Shown here one piece after another: positions 26,121 through 35,105 of a stretch of DNA of 46,398 bases. The first letter of the stretch is position 1. Each line of letters starts with the position of its first letter. The stretch is taken from positions 1-46,398 of the forward strand of contig CAJXWO010000019.1 in NCBI GenBank assembly GCA_913062865.1, read 5' to 3'. The DNA comes from an uncultured Paracoccaceae bacterium (GTDB lineage Bacteria; Pseudomonadota; Alphaproteobacteria; Rhodobacterales; Rhodobacteraceae). The notes below the pieces were generated by a model. It searched no databases. It was not told the DNA's origin and worked only from the letters and a program-made list of their open reading frames with translations. A program made the position numbers and the translations under genes.

Positions 26121-26174
26121 CCAGACGGGGTCGGCGGCACCATGGGTGAGCGCAGCCGGGATGCCAAGTCTCGA

Positions 26175-27716
26175 TCACCCCCGCCGCAGCGCACCCCGGA
26201 AGTCGCCAAGCCGAAACGCGCCGATGGCCTGTCCGCCGAGGCCATAGACTGCCGCACCGCCCGCGATCAGGAGGATCACGGCAAGATACCGCCAGCCGCC
26301 ATGGGCCAACATCGGCGCCATCGCCTGGGTGGCGAGCCACAGCGCCAGGGCCATGAGCAGCGATGCGGCGAAGATCCGCCAGATCCGCTTGTGAAAGCGC
26401 GCGTCGAAGCTGGCGATCTCGCCCATGGGACGGGTGCCCCAGGCCAGAAGCGCCACCATCGTCCAACTGGCCGCCGTCGTGGCGATCGCAGGCGCGATCC
26501 AGCCCAGTGACGGGGCCAGACCAATGGCAAGGGCGGCGTTGACCACCATGCCTGCAAGCGCATAGCGGAACGGGCTGCGCGTGTCCTCGCGCGCGAAGTA
26601 GAGCGGTTGCAGCACCTTTTGCAGCACGAAGGCCGGCAGGCCCAGGCCGTAGATCGCCGTGGCGAGCGCAATGGCCTGGGTGTCGCTGGCCGTGGTGGCG
26701 CCGCGTTCGAACAGGACCGCCACCAGCGGCATCGGGATCGCGATCAGTGCCGCGGCGCAGGGCAGGGTGAGCGCCATGGAAATCTCGCCCGCCCGGGAAA
26801 GGGCGTGGCGCGAGCCCTCGGTATCCTCGGCCTTCAGCCGCCGCGACAGGTCCGGCAATAGCACGATGCCCACCGCGATGCCGACAACGCCCAGCGGCAG
26901 CTGGTAGAGCCGGTCAGCGGCATAAAGCCAGCTGACGGCATTGGGGGTTTGCGATGCCACAAGTTGGCCGACCAGCAGATTGATCTGCAACACGCCCGAG
27001 GCCAGCGCAGCGGGGATCGCCACGACGATCATCTGCTTCATGTCCGGGCTCCAGCGCGGCCGCGATGGCCGAATGCGCACGCCTGCCTTTTCGGCGGCGG
27101 TCCAGACCAGCGCCAGTTGCGCGACCCCGGCAAAGGGGATCGACCAGACGAGCCACAGGATGACCTCGCCGCCCAGGGCAGCGCCAAGCCCCATGGCGAC
27201 GCAGACGAAGATGTTAAGCAGCACCGGCGCGGCGGCCGCGGCGGCAAAAAGGCCCGTGGCGTTCAGGACGCCCGAGAAGAGCGCCGAGAGCGACATGAAC
27301 AGGATGTAGGGAAAGACGATGCGGCCATAGCCCACGGTCAGGTCGAACCGCACGTCGCCCGCGAATCCTTCGGCCGTGGCCCAGACGAAGGCGGGCATGA
27401 AGACCATGGCGAGCCCGGTCAGCGCCAGCACGACGAAGGCCAGCCCGGCGAAGGCCTCGTTGGCAAAGGGCGTGGCACCCTCTTCGCCTTCGTACTTCTT
27501 TGAAAACATGGGCACGAAGGCCGCGTTGAAGGCGCCCTCGGCAAAGAAGCGGCGGAACATGTTGGGTAGGCGGAAGGCGGCGACGAAAGCGTCCATCACC
27601 GGGCCCGGCCCGATCAGCGCGAGGATCAGGATCTCGCGGACAAAGCCCAGCACCCGGCTGAGCAGGGTCCAGATTCCGACGGTGAAGAAGCCCGCGACCA
27701 GGCGGATGGGTTTCAT
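26175..27716 (-). CDS. murJ: Lipid II flippase MurJ
   Basis: This 513-residue protein of the MOP superfamily has about 14 hydrophobic helices and typical MurJ blocks at the start (SRVLGFVREILIL, RLPNMFRRFFAEGAFNAAFVP). It flips lipid II across the inner membrane for peptidoglycan synthesis. The start at 27716 (MKPIRLV) is the family start. It is followed by the PLD-like gene and preceded, after 213 bp, by glnD, in which position it is often found in alphaproteobacteria. Confidence 0.95.
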   Translation of the reverse strand: MKPIRLVAGFFTVGIWTLLSRVLGFVREILILALIGPGPVMDAFVAAFRLPNMFRRFFAEGAFNAAFVPMFSKKYEGEEGATPFANEAFAGLAFVVLALTGLAMVFMPAFVWATAEGFAGDVRFDLTVGYGRIVFPYILFMSLSALFSGVLNATGLFAAAAAAPVLLNIFVCVAMGLGAALGGEVILWLVWSIPFAGVAQLALVWTAAEKAGVRIRPSRPRWSPDMKQMIVVAIPAALASGVLQINLLVGQLVASQTPNAVSWLYAADRLYQLPLGVVGIAVGIVLLPDLSRRLKAEDTEGSRHALSRAGEISMALTLPCAAALIAIPMPLVAVLFERGATTASDTQAIALATAIYGLGLPAFVLQKVLQPLYFAREDTRSPFRYALAGMVVNAALAIGLAPSLGWIAPAIATTAASWTMVALLAWGTRPMGEIASFDARFHKRIWRIFAASLLMALALWLATQAMAPMLAHGGWRYLAVILLIAGGAAVYGLGGQAIGAFRLGDFRGALRRG

Positions 27717-27880
27717 GTCGCTGCCTTGCGTTTTGCCCCGGATTAGAGGGTTTTCGCGGGTCCGGGAAGGGGCTGTGCATGCCAAGTGGCTGTCCGTCCC
27801 GGACTGTGGTGCGAAGGCGCACGGATTTCGCGCAGATCATAATGGGATTTGACCTCGCCCATCGTAGAAAGAGCCGGGAG

Positions 27881-27901
27881 GTCCCGGGGCAAGCCCGGGA
27901 C
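27881..27901. repeat. GTCCCGGG palindrome (REP-like)
   Basis: GTCCCGGG (27881-27888) and CCCGGGAC (27894-27901) form a perfect 8-bp stem around GCAAG, 28 bp past the glnD stop. No U-tract follows on either strand. Palindromes of this form are common between genes in Rhodobacteraceae and other alphaproteobacteria, by my recollection. It may protect mRNA ends or act as a weak terminator of glnD. Confidence 0.6.
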
Positions 27902-27929
27902 GCGGTGTGCTGAAAGCCCGACGCGCGTC

Positions 27930-30731
27930 CTAGGCCCCGGCGCGTTCGGCGCGCGTTTCGATGGCATCGCGCAGCTTCTTTTCCAGCGCGCGCTGCTTGG
28001 CAGCAGAGTGGAATTTCAGCCCAAACATGTCCTTGACGTAGAAGCTGTCGACCACCTGCTCGCCATAGGTCGCGATCACGGCGCTGGCGATGTAGACGTT
28101 GGCGTTTGCCAGGGTGCGCGTCAGATCATAGAGCAGTCCCGGCCGGTCGCGGGTATCGACCTCGATGATCGTGTAGATGTCCGACCCGTCGTTGTCGAAG
28201 GTGATCGAGGTGGGCACGCGGAAGGCCTGTTCGCGCTTCTTAAGCTTCTCGCGGGTCTTGATCGCCTCGCCGGTCACCACCTCGCCCATCAGGGTCTTGC
28301 GGATCGTCTCGCGCAGGCGGGGGATGCGGCTGTCTTCGTAGGGGTGGCCATCGGAGTCCTGGATCCAGAAGGCGGCGGTGGCGAACCCGTCCTTGGAGGT
28401 GTAGGTGCGTGCGTCGACCACGTTCGCGCCCGCCAGCGCCAGCGCGCCCGCGAGCCGCGAGAAGATGCCCGGATGGTCGGTCAGCGCGAAACAGGCGCGG
28501 GTCGCGTCGCGATCTTCATCGGGATGCAGGTCGATGGCGATCTCGTCATCCTTGAGATCGCGCAGAAGCCGGGCAAAGACCACATGCGCCGTGACATGCA
28601 GCCCCTGCCAATAGGGCGGGTAGTGCCGCTGAGTCTCGGCCTTGAGCGCCTTGGCGTCCCAGTCGGCCAGTTCTGCGCGCAAGAGCTTCTTGGCCTCGGA
28701 CCCGCGGCGTTCGCGGTTCAGATCCTCAAGCCCGCCCTCCATTGCGCGGCGGGTCCGGCGGTACAGCGCGCGCAACAGCGACGCTTTCCAATTGTTCCAG
28801 GTGCCGGGCCCCACGCCGCGGATGTCGCAGACGGTGAGCACGCAGAGAAGGTCGAGCCGTTCGCGGGTCTGCACCGCCTTGGCGAAATCGCGCACGGTGC
28901 GCGGGTCTGCGATGTCGCGTTTCTGTGCGGTATCCGACATCAGCAGGTGATAGCGCACCAGCCATTCGACGGTGTCCACCTCCTTGGACTTGAGCCCAAG
29001 CCGCGGCGCCACCTTGCGCGCAATGCGGGCGCCCAGGATCGAGTGATCCTCGTCCCGGCCCTTGCCGATGTCATGGAGCAGCAGCGCCGTGTACAGGACC
29101 TTTCGATTGACGCCCTCCTCGAGGATCGAGGACGCCACGGGTAGTTCCTCGACCAGGCGGCCGCGTTCGATGCGCGACAGGTGGCTGATGCATTGGATCG
29201 TGTGTTCGTCCACCGTGTAGTGGTGGTACATGTTGAACTGCATCATCGCCACGATGGGTTCGAATTCGGGGATGAAGGCGGACAGGACGCCCAACTCGTT
29301 CATCCGGCGCAGGGCACGTTCGGGGTTGCCGTGCTTCAGAAGCAGGTCCATGAAGATACGCCGGGCTTCGCGGTTCTGGCGCATGTCCTCGTCGATGAGA
29401 TGCAGGTTGGCCGAGACCAGCCGCATGGCGTCTGCATGGATCAGAAGACCCGTGCGCAGCGCCTCTTCGAACAGGCGCAGGATGTTCAGCTTGTTGTCGA
29501 AGAACGTGTCGTGGTTCTCGATGTCGATGCGGTTGTGCACCACCCGGTAGCCCTCTTTGAGCTTGGGACGACGCTTGAAGACGCGGGCCAGCATGGGTTC
29601 GGGCTTGGCTTGCTGGGCCTCGAGCGAGGTCAGCAGGATCCGGGTCAGATCTCCCACCTGGGTGGCGTGGCGGAAGTAATCCTGCATGAAGACCTCGACT
29701 GCGCGGCGGCCCGGGCGGTCGGTGTACCCCATGCGCTGGGCCACCTCGACCTGGAGGTCGAAGGTCAGCTGGTCGGTGGGGCGCCGGGTGATCAGGTGCA
29801 AATGGCAGCGCACGGCCCAGATGAACCGCTCGGCCAACTCGAACTCGGTGTATTCCTCGGGCTGGAAGACCCCGAGATCCACCAGTTCGCGCGCGGTACC
29901 GGCGCGGTGGACATACTTGGCGATCCAGTAGAGCGATTGCAGGTCGCGCAGCCCGCCCTTGCCCTCTTTCACGTTAGGTTCGACCATGTAACGCTGGCCC
30001 TGGCGTTCGTGACGGCTGTCGCGCTCGGCCAGCTTGGCCTCGACAAAGGCGGTTTCGCTGCCCTGGAAAAGTTCGTTCCACAGCCGCTGGTCGAGGGTCT
30101 CGGCCAGAGCTGCGTTGCCGCCGAGGTAACGGTTTTCCAGCATCGCGGTGCGGATGGTATAATCCTCACCACCGAGGCGCAGGCAGTCGCGCACAGTGCG
30201 CGAGGCATGGCCGACTTTCAGCTTCAGGTCCCACAGCATGTAGAGCATGCTTTCGATCACGCTCTCGGCCCAAGGGGTGATCTTGTAGGGCGTGAGGAAC
30301 AGCAGATCCACATCGGACTCAGGTGCCATCTGTCCGCGCCCGTACCCGCCCACGGCCAAGAGCGCTATGCGTTCGCCCTCGGTCGGGTTGGGATTGGGGT
30401 GCAGGTGGCCGGTCGCGATTTCCATCGCGCCCAGCACGAGGCAATCGGTCAGCCAGGTGTAGCTGCGTGTGGCCCGACGCGCGGCAAAGGGATCGGTCGC
30501 GAAGGCCCGCGCGATGGCGGCACGGCCGGATTTCCGGCCCTCCGTCAGGAGGGTCATACCGGCCTTGCGGATGTCCTCGGGGCCCGCGCCATCAACCTTG
30601 GCCGCGGCGAGACTGTCGAGAAACGCGGGAAAGTCGAAGATCTCGGCCTGTGGGCAGATCAGATCGCCGATGACCGGGGGGATGGGCCGGTCAGAAACCG
30701 GCGCCACCGAAGCGTCTTGGTGCAGGGTCAA
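27930..30731 (-). CDS. glnD: [Protein-PII] uridylyltransferase/uridylyl-removing enzyme GlnD
   Basis: This 933-residue nitrogen-status sensor has four modules: a nucleotidyltransferase domain (GGYGRGQMAPESDVDLLFL at about 130), a GlnE-like helical linker, an HD hydrolase domain (HDIGKGRDEDHS at about 520) and two C-terminal ACT domains (FALTDHPGIFSRLAGALALA, and VDTRDRPGLLYDLTRTLA) that sense glutamine. It uridylylates PII under low nitrogen and removes UMP when glutamine is high. Its start overlaps the end of the upstream lipoprotein gene by 41 bp, an unusually long overlap, so a later start within the first 20 codons is possible. It ends in TAG. Confidence 0.96.
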   Translation of the reverse strand: MTLHQDASVAPVSDRPIPPVIGDLICPQAEIFDFPAFLDSLAAAKVDGAGPEDIRKAGMTLLTEGRKSGRAAIARAFATDPFAARRATRSYTWLTDCLVLGAMEIATGHLHPNPNPTEGERIALLAVGGYGRGQMAPESDVDLLFLTPYKITPWAESVIESMLYMLWDLKLKVGHASRTVRDCLRLGGEDYTIRTAMLENRYLGGNAALAETLDQRLWNELFQGSETAFVEAKLAERDSRHERQGQRYMVEPNVKEGKGGLRDLQSLYWIAKYVHRAGTARELVDLGVFQPEEYTEFELAERFIWAVRCHLHLITRRPTDQLTFDLQVEVAQRMGYTDRPGRRAVEVFMQDYFRHATQVGDLTRILLTSLEAQQAKPEPMLARVFKRRPKLKEGYRVVHNRIDIENHDTFFDNKLNILRLFEEALRTGLLIHADAMRLVSANLHLIDEDMRQNREARRIFMDLLLKHGNPERALRRMNELGVLSAFIPEFEPIVAMMQFNMYHHYTVDEHTIQCISHLSRIERGRLVEELPVASSILEEGVNRKVLYTALLLHDIGKGRDEDHSILGARIARKVAPRLGLKSKEVDTVEWLVRYHLLMSDTAQKRDIADPRTVRDFAKAVQTRERLDLLCVLTVCDIRGVGPGTWNNWKASLLRALYRRTRRAMEGGLEDLNRERRGSEAKKLLRAELADWDAKALKAETQRHYPPYWQGLHVTAHVVFARLLRDLKDDEIAIDLHPDEDRDATRACFALTDHPGIFSRLAGALALAGANVVDARTYTSKDGFATAAFWIQDSDGHPYEDSRIPRLRETIRKTLMGEVVTGEAIKTREKLKKREQAFRVPTSITFDNDGSDIYTIIEVDTRDRPGLLYDLTRTLANANVYIASAVIATYGEQVVDSFYVKDMFGLKFHSAAKQRALEKKLRDAIETRAERAGA

Positions 30732-31872
30732 TCACGGCCACCTGTCTGTTGCGGATCGTCGCGACGGCAAGGCCGCGTTCGTTTGTGCCATCGGCGCGCA
30801 GGCGGAAGATGCCACCGGTGCCTTCGAACCCGGCACCCTGGGTCAGCCGCGCCCGGCTGAGCGCGTCCGATCGCCCGGTGGCCAGGAGCGAACCCACTGC
30901 GGCGATGCCATCATAGGCCAGCCCCGCAAGCGGGTGCGGGCTGGCGCTGTAGGCCGCCTGGTAGCGCGCAAAAAACGCTGCAGTGCGCGCCGGGTCCGAG
31001 ATGGTGAACCAGCCACCTTCGGCGCCCGGCAGCGACGTGGTCTGCGGCGGCGTATCCCAGCGCGCCAGGCCCATATACTGGGTGCTGGCCGGATCGATGC
31101 CCGCCTCGGGCATCAGCTGCAACAGAAGCGGCAACGCACCGGCGGCGGTCGAGGTCAGAATGACCGAATCCGCGTTTGCCGTGCTCGACGTGGAGCGGAT
31201 GCGCGGCACGGCCGAGACGACACCCTGTTCGGTGAAGGGAAAGCTTTCGACCCCGGCCACGGTCACGCCATTGGCGGCGGCGGCGGCCTGGATCGCGTTG
31301 CGCCCGAACTGGCCCTCGACGTTTTCGGGATGCACGATCACCACGCGTTCGCGGCCTTGTCCGGCTGCGTAAGTCATCAGTCGGTCCGCGGTGCCGCGGA
31401 AGGTCTGTCCCAGAACGAAGACGTTGCCGCCCGCGATCGAGGTGTTGTTGGAGAAGCTCAGGACACTCACGTTGTCCTGGGCCACGGCAACGCCTGCGGC
31501 ATTGGCGGCCTCGGCGAAGAGCGGACCGAGGATGATCTGCGCCCCGCCGTCCACGGCGGCCCGCGCCTGGGCGGCCGCCTGTTGCGGATCGCCGCCGGTG
31601 TCGTAGACGCGGAGGTCGATCCGCACGTCCTCGAGATCGGCGATGGCCAGGCGTGCCGCGTTCTCGAGGCTGCGGGCAACGGCCCCGGCACCCTGGTCGG
31701 ATTGCGGCACCAGCAGGGCCACCGTCACCGGTTCAGAGGCATCGACGCGCGGCCCGCTATCGCCGCCCGTGCCTGTCATCATGGCCGGGTCGCAGGCAGC
31801 CAGGCCTAAGCTGGAAAGAATAAAAGCGGCCCGCAGGGCGGTCTTGCGGGCAGGGTGTAAAATGTCAAACAT
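30691..31872 (-). CDS. LpoA-like penicillin-binding protein activator (lipoprotein)
   Basis: This 393-residue protein has a lipoprotein signal with lipobox LGLAAC (Cys at about 27), followed by a periplasmic-binding-protein fold (VTVALLVPQSDQGAGAVARSLENAARLAI; GPLFAEAANAAGVAVAQ). It resembles the LppC/LpoA family that stimulates class A penicillin-binding proteins from the outer membrane. It lacks the long N-terminal TPR domain of E. coli LpoA. It is divergent from rsmI, and LpoA-like genes often sit beside rsmI and yraN in proteobacteria, which supports the call. Confidence 0.85.
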   Translation of the reverse strand: MFDILHPARKTALRAAFILSSLGLAACDPAMMTGTGGDSGPRVDASEPVTVALLVPQSDQGAGAVARSLENAARLAIADLEDVRIDLRVYDTGGDPQQAAAQARAAVDGGAQIILGPLFAEAANAAGVAVAQDNVSVLSFSNNTSIAGGNVFVLGQTFRGTADRLMTYAAGQGRERVVIVHPENVEGQFGRNAIQAAAAANGVTVAGVESFPFTEQGVVSAVPRIRSTSSTANADSVILTSTAAGALPLLLQLMPEAGIDPASTQYMGLARWDTPPQTTSLPGAEGGWFTISDPARTAAFFARYQAAYSASPHPLAGLAYDGIAAVGSLLATGRSDALSRARLTQGAGFEGTGGIFRLRADGTNERGLAVATIRNRQVAVIDPAPRRFGGAGF

Positions 31873-31957
31873 GGCGCGTCTCGCTTTTTCGGGGCCGCCT
31901 CGGGCGGGGTGTCCGGGTCGCGGGCGATCATAACGGCCAGAAAGGGCGGGTCCAGCA

Positions 31958-32824
31958 ATGAATCCCGGATCTGAGAAATTGGCGGGCGGGCTTTATTTCG
32001 TGGCCACGCCCATCGGGAATGCACGCGACATCACGCTGCGCACGCTCGATATTCTGGGCGCGGCGGACGTGATCGCAGCCGAGGACACGCGCAGTCTGCG
32101 GCGGCTCATGGAGATCCATGGCGTGGCGCTGGGCGACCGGCCGCTCCTGGCCTATCACGATCACAACGGCCCGCAGATGCGGCCGCGGCTGCTGGCCGCG
32201 CTCGAGGCGGGGAAGTCCGTGGCCTATGCCTCGGAGGCGGGCACGCCGCTCCTGGCCGATCCGGGCTTCGTGCTCGCGCGCGAGGCCGCCGCGGCGGGCG
32301 CGGCCGTGACGGCGGCACCGGGGCCATCGGCGCTTCTGGCGGCGCTCTGCGTGGCGGGGCTGCCCAGTGATCACATGTTCTTTGCGGGCTTTCTGCCCAA
32401 CGCGCGAGGTGCGCGGCGGACTGCGCTCGAGGGGTTTCGGGACATCCCGGGCACGTTGGTGTTCTACGAATCGCCCAAGCGTGTGGCGGCGATGCTGGGC
32501 GATGCCGCCGAGGTGCTGGGCGGTGAACGCCCGGCGGTGATGTGCCGGGAACTGACGAAGAAATTCGAGGAGGTCCGCCGCGGGACCCTGAACAGCCTGG
32601 CCGAGGCGCTGAAGGGGACGGCGGTCAAGGGCGAGGTGGTCGTGCTGGTGGATCGCGGGCGTTCGGGGAACGTTAGGGAAGATGATCTAGAAGAGTCGAT
32701 ACGCGCGGCACTCAAAGATATGAGCGTGCGGGATGCCGCAGACGCGGTTTCTGCGGCCCATGGCGTGCCGAAACGCAAGGTGTATCAATTGGCCCTGAAG
32801 CTGGGGCAGGAGGACGCGGAATGA
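31958..32824 (+). CDS. rsmI: 16S rRNA (cytidine(1402)-2'-O)-methyltransferase RsmI
   Basis: This 288-residue SAM-dependent methyltransferase of the tetrapyrrole-methylase fold methylates the ribose of C1402 in 16S rRNA. Family motifs are LYFVATPIGNARDITLRTLD near the start, AEDTRSLRRLM, SEAGTPLLADPG and APGPSALLAAL. The gene starts 85 bp from the divergent lipoprotein gene and overlaps yraN by ATGA. Confidence 0.96.
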   Translation: MNPGSEKLAGGLYFVATPIGNARDITLRTLDILGAADVIAAEDTRSLRRLMEIHGVALGDRPLLAYHDHNGPQMRPRLLAALEAGKSVAYASEAGTPLLADPGFVLAREAAAAGAAVTAAPGPSALLAALCVAGLPSDHMFFAGFLPNARGARRTALEGFRDIPGTLVFYESPKRVAAMLGDAAEVLGGERPAVMCRELTKKFEEVRRGTLNSLAEALKGTAVKGEVVVLVDRGRSGNVREDDLEESIRAALKDMSVRDAADAVSAAHGVPKRKVYQLALKLGQEDAE

Positions 32825-33198
32825 CGACTAGATCGGATCAGATGCGCGGGCAGATCGCCTTTCAGGCGGGACACGCGGCAGAGGACTGCGTTGCGCGGGA
32901 CTACGAAAACCGCGGCTACGCCATGACCCGACGCCGCTGGCGCGGCAGCACCGGCGAGATCGACCTGGTGGCGCGGGATGGTGACGGGTTCGTGTTCGTC
33001 GAGGTCAAGAAAAGCCGGTCTTTCGCGCGGGCCGCCGACCGGCTGATGCCCCGCCAGATGCGTCGGATCATGGCCGCGGCCGAGGAATTTCTGATGCGCG
33101 AGGGCTTCAGCATGATGACCCCGATGCGCTTTGACCTGGCCTTGGTCAATGCCATGGGCGAGACCCGTATCGTCGAGAACGCCTTCGGCGAATTCTGA
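32821..33198 (+). CDS. yraN: YraN family (UPF0102) nuclease-like protein
   Basis: This 125-residue protein has a PD-(D/E)xK nuclease fold signature: GEIDLVARDGDGFVFVEVK with Asp in EID and the ExK pair in FVEVK. The cellular role of YraN is not firmly known. It overlaps rsmI by 4 bp (ATGA), a conserved rsmI-yraN coupling. Confidence 0.9.
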   Translation: MTTRSDQMRGQIAFQAGHAAEDCVARDYENRGYAMTRRRWRGSTGEIDLVARDGDGFVFVEVKKSRSFARAADRLMPRQMRRIMAAAEEFLMREGFSMMTPMRFDLALVNAMGETRIVENAFGEF

Positions 33199-33264
33199 GG
33201 CCCATTGCCCTCGGCCCATGGCTGCGCCACAAGAGCGTGAGCACAGCCAGAAGGGGCCAGCGCC

Positions 33265-34200
33265 ATGAAGATCGCCTTTCAGATGGACCCGATCACGTCC
33301 GTCGACATCGACGGGGACAGCACCTTTCGCCTCGCAGAAGAGGCACAGGCGCTGGGGCATACGCTGTTTTACTACCCACCCGATCATTTGGCCTATCGTG
33401 ACGGTCGCGTCATCGCCAAGGCGCATCCGATGCAGGTGCGCCGGATCAAGAGCGACCATGTGACCCTCGGTGCGGCACAGGAGATCGATCTCGAAGATAT
33501 GGACGTGGTTTGGCTGCGCCAGGATCCGCCCTTCGACATGCACTACATCACCACGACACACCTGCTGGACCGGCTGCGCGGCAAGACGGTCGTGGTCAAC
33601 GACCCGTTCTGGGTGCGGAATTATCCCGAGAAACTCCTGGTGTTGGATTTCCCGGACCTGACCCCGCCCACGCTGATCGCCAGGGATCTGGACACGATCC
33701 GGGCCTTCAAGGCCGAGCATGGCGACATCATTCTGAAACCGCTCTACGGCAATGGTGGCGCGGGCGTTTTCAGGCTCGACGTCAATGACCGCAACCTCAG
33801 TTCCCTGCACGAGTTGTTCACCGGCTTCAGCCGCGAGCCGCTCATCGCGCAGAAGTTCCTGCCGGCCGTATCGAAGGGTGACAAGCGGGTGATCCTTGTC
33901 GACGGCGACCCCGTGGGCGCCATCAACCGTGTGCCCGCCGCGGGCGAGACGCGCTCGAACATGCATGTGGGCGGGCGCGCCGAGAAGATCGCGCTCAGCG
34001 ACCGCGACCGCGAGATCTGCGCCCGAATCGGGCCGCTCCTGCGCGAAAAGGGGCAGGTCTTCGTGGGCATCGACGTGATCGGCGACTGGCTGACCGAGAT
34101 CAACGTGACCTCGCCCACGGGCATCCAGGAGCTGGAGCGGTTCGATGGGATCAACGTTGCCGAAAAGATCTGGCAGGCCATCGAGGCCAAGTGCGCATGA
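33265..34200 (+). CDS. gshB: Glutathione synthetase
   Basis: This 311-residue ATP-grasp enzyme joins gamma-glutamylcysteine and glycine to give glutathione. Family blocks are [20 protein letters not shown] at the start, [33 protein letters not shown] in the ATP-binding region, and [17 protein letters not shown] at the C-terminus. It ends with an ATGA overlap onto the esterase gene. Confidence 0.97.
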   Translation: MKIAFQMDPITSVDIDGDSTFRLAEEAQALGHTLFYYPPDHLAYRDGRVIAKAHPMQVRRIKSDHVTLGAAQEIDLEDMDVVWLRQDPPFDMHYITTTHLLDRLRGKTVVVNDPFWVRNYPEKLLVLDFPDLTPPTLIARDLDTIRAFKAEHGDIILKPLYGNGGAGVFRLDVNDRNLSSLHELFTGFSREPLIAQKFLPAVSKGDKRVILVDGDPVGAINRVPAAGETRSNMHVGGRAEKIALSDRDREICARIGPLLREKGQVFVGIDVIGDWLTEINVTSPTGIQELERFDGINVAEKIWQAIEAKCA

Positions 34201-35105
34201 GCCTCGTGCGGCCCGCGCTGAACGCCTGGCTGCGCTACACGGAAAAGCCCTATCTCGCGCGGGTCGAGGCGCCGGAAGAGCTGCGCGCGCGCTTTCTGTG
34301 CACCGCCCGGCTGTGGTTCCACGCGCCCCTGGGCACGCAGGTGACCGACACGGTGCTGGCCGACCGCCGGGCGCGTGCCGTGCGGGCACGGGGCGTTCAG
34401 CCCGATGCGCCGGTGATGCTCTATTTCCACGGCGGGGCCTATATCTTTGGCGCGCCGCGCACGCATCAGGCCATGTTGGGGACGCTGTCGGCGCTGAGCG
34501 GCTGGCAGGCGATCCTGCCCCGCTATAGGCTAGCACCCGAACATCCCTTTCCCGCCGCGCTTGACGACGCGGTGGCGGCATACAAGGCGTTGCGCGCCCG
34601 GCACGAAACGATCGTGGTCGGGGGCGACAGCGCCGGCGGGGGGCTGGCGCTGGCGCTACTGGGTGAAATTCTGGCGCAAGGTCTGCCGCGCCCGGCGGGG
34701 CTTTTCGGCTTTTCGTCCCTGACCGATCTCACCTATTCCGGCGACAGTGTCACGCGCAACGCCGAGGCCGATGTGCTGCTGCCACTTGGTAGGGCTGCGG
34801 AACAGGTCGAGATGTACCTGCAAGGGGCCGACCCGACCGATCCCCGCGCGTCGCCCCTGTTCGCGGATTTCACGGGCGCACCGCCGGTCTGGCTCTGCGC
34901 CGGCACGACCGAGGCCCTGCTTGACGACACCCGCCGCATGACCGAACGGATGCGGGCACAGGGCGTGACCGTGACCGAGAGGATCGCCCTCGATCTGCCC
35001 CATGTCTGGCCGCTTTTTCACAACGTTTTGCCGGAGGCGCGCCGCACGCTGCGCGACGTGGCGGGGTGGATCAACTCTCTTTCATTCCCGCAAGCCGATA
35101 GCTGA
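34197..35105 (+). CDS. Alpha/beta hydrolase, hormone-sensitive-lipase type
   Basis: This 302-residue esterase has the HSL oxyanion motif HGGAYIFG (78-85) and the nucleophile elbow GDSAGG (S145). A later Asp (near LLDDTRRM) and His in the C-terminal DLPHVWPLF block probably complete the triad. Its natural substrate is unknown. ATG at 34197 overlaps the gshB stop (ATGA), giving translational coupling. Its 3' end overlaps the convergent comM gene by 35 bp. Confidence 0.88.
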   Translation: MSLVRPALNAWLRYTEKPYLARVEAPEELRARFLCTARLWFHAPLGTQVTDTVLADRRARAVRARGVQPDAPVMLYFHGGAYIFGAPRTHQAMLGTLSALSGWQAILPRYRLAPEHPFPAALDDAVAAYKALRARHETIVVGGDSAGGGLALALLGEILAQGLPRPAGLFGFSSLTDLTYSGDSVTRNAEADVLLPLGRAAEQVEMYLQGADPTDPRASPLFADFTGAPPVWLCAGTTEALLDDTRRMTERMRAQGVTVTERIALDLPHVWPLFHNVLPEARRTLRDVAGWINSLSFPQADS

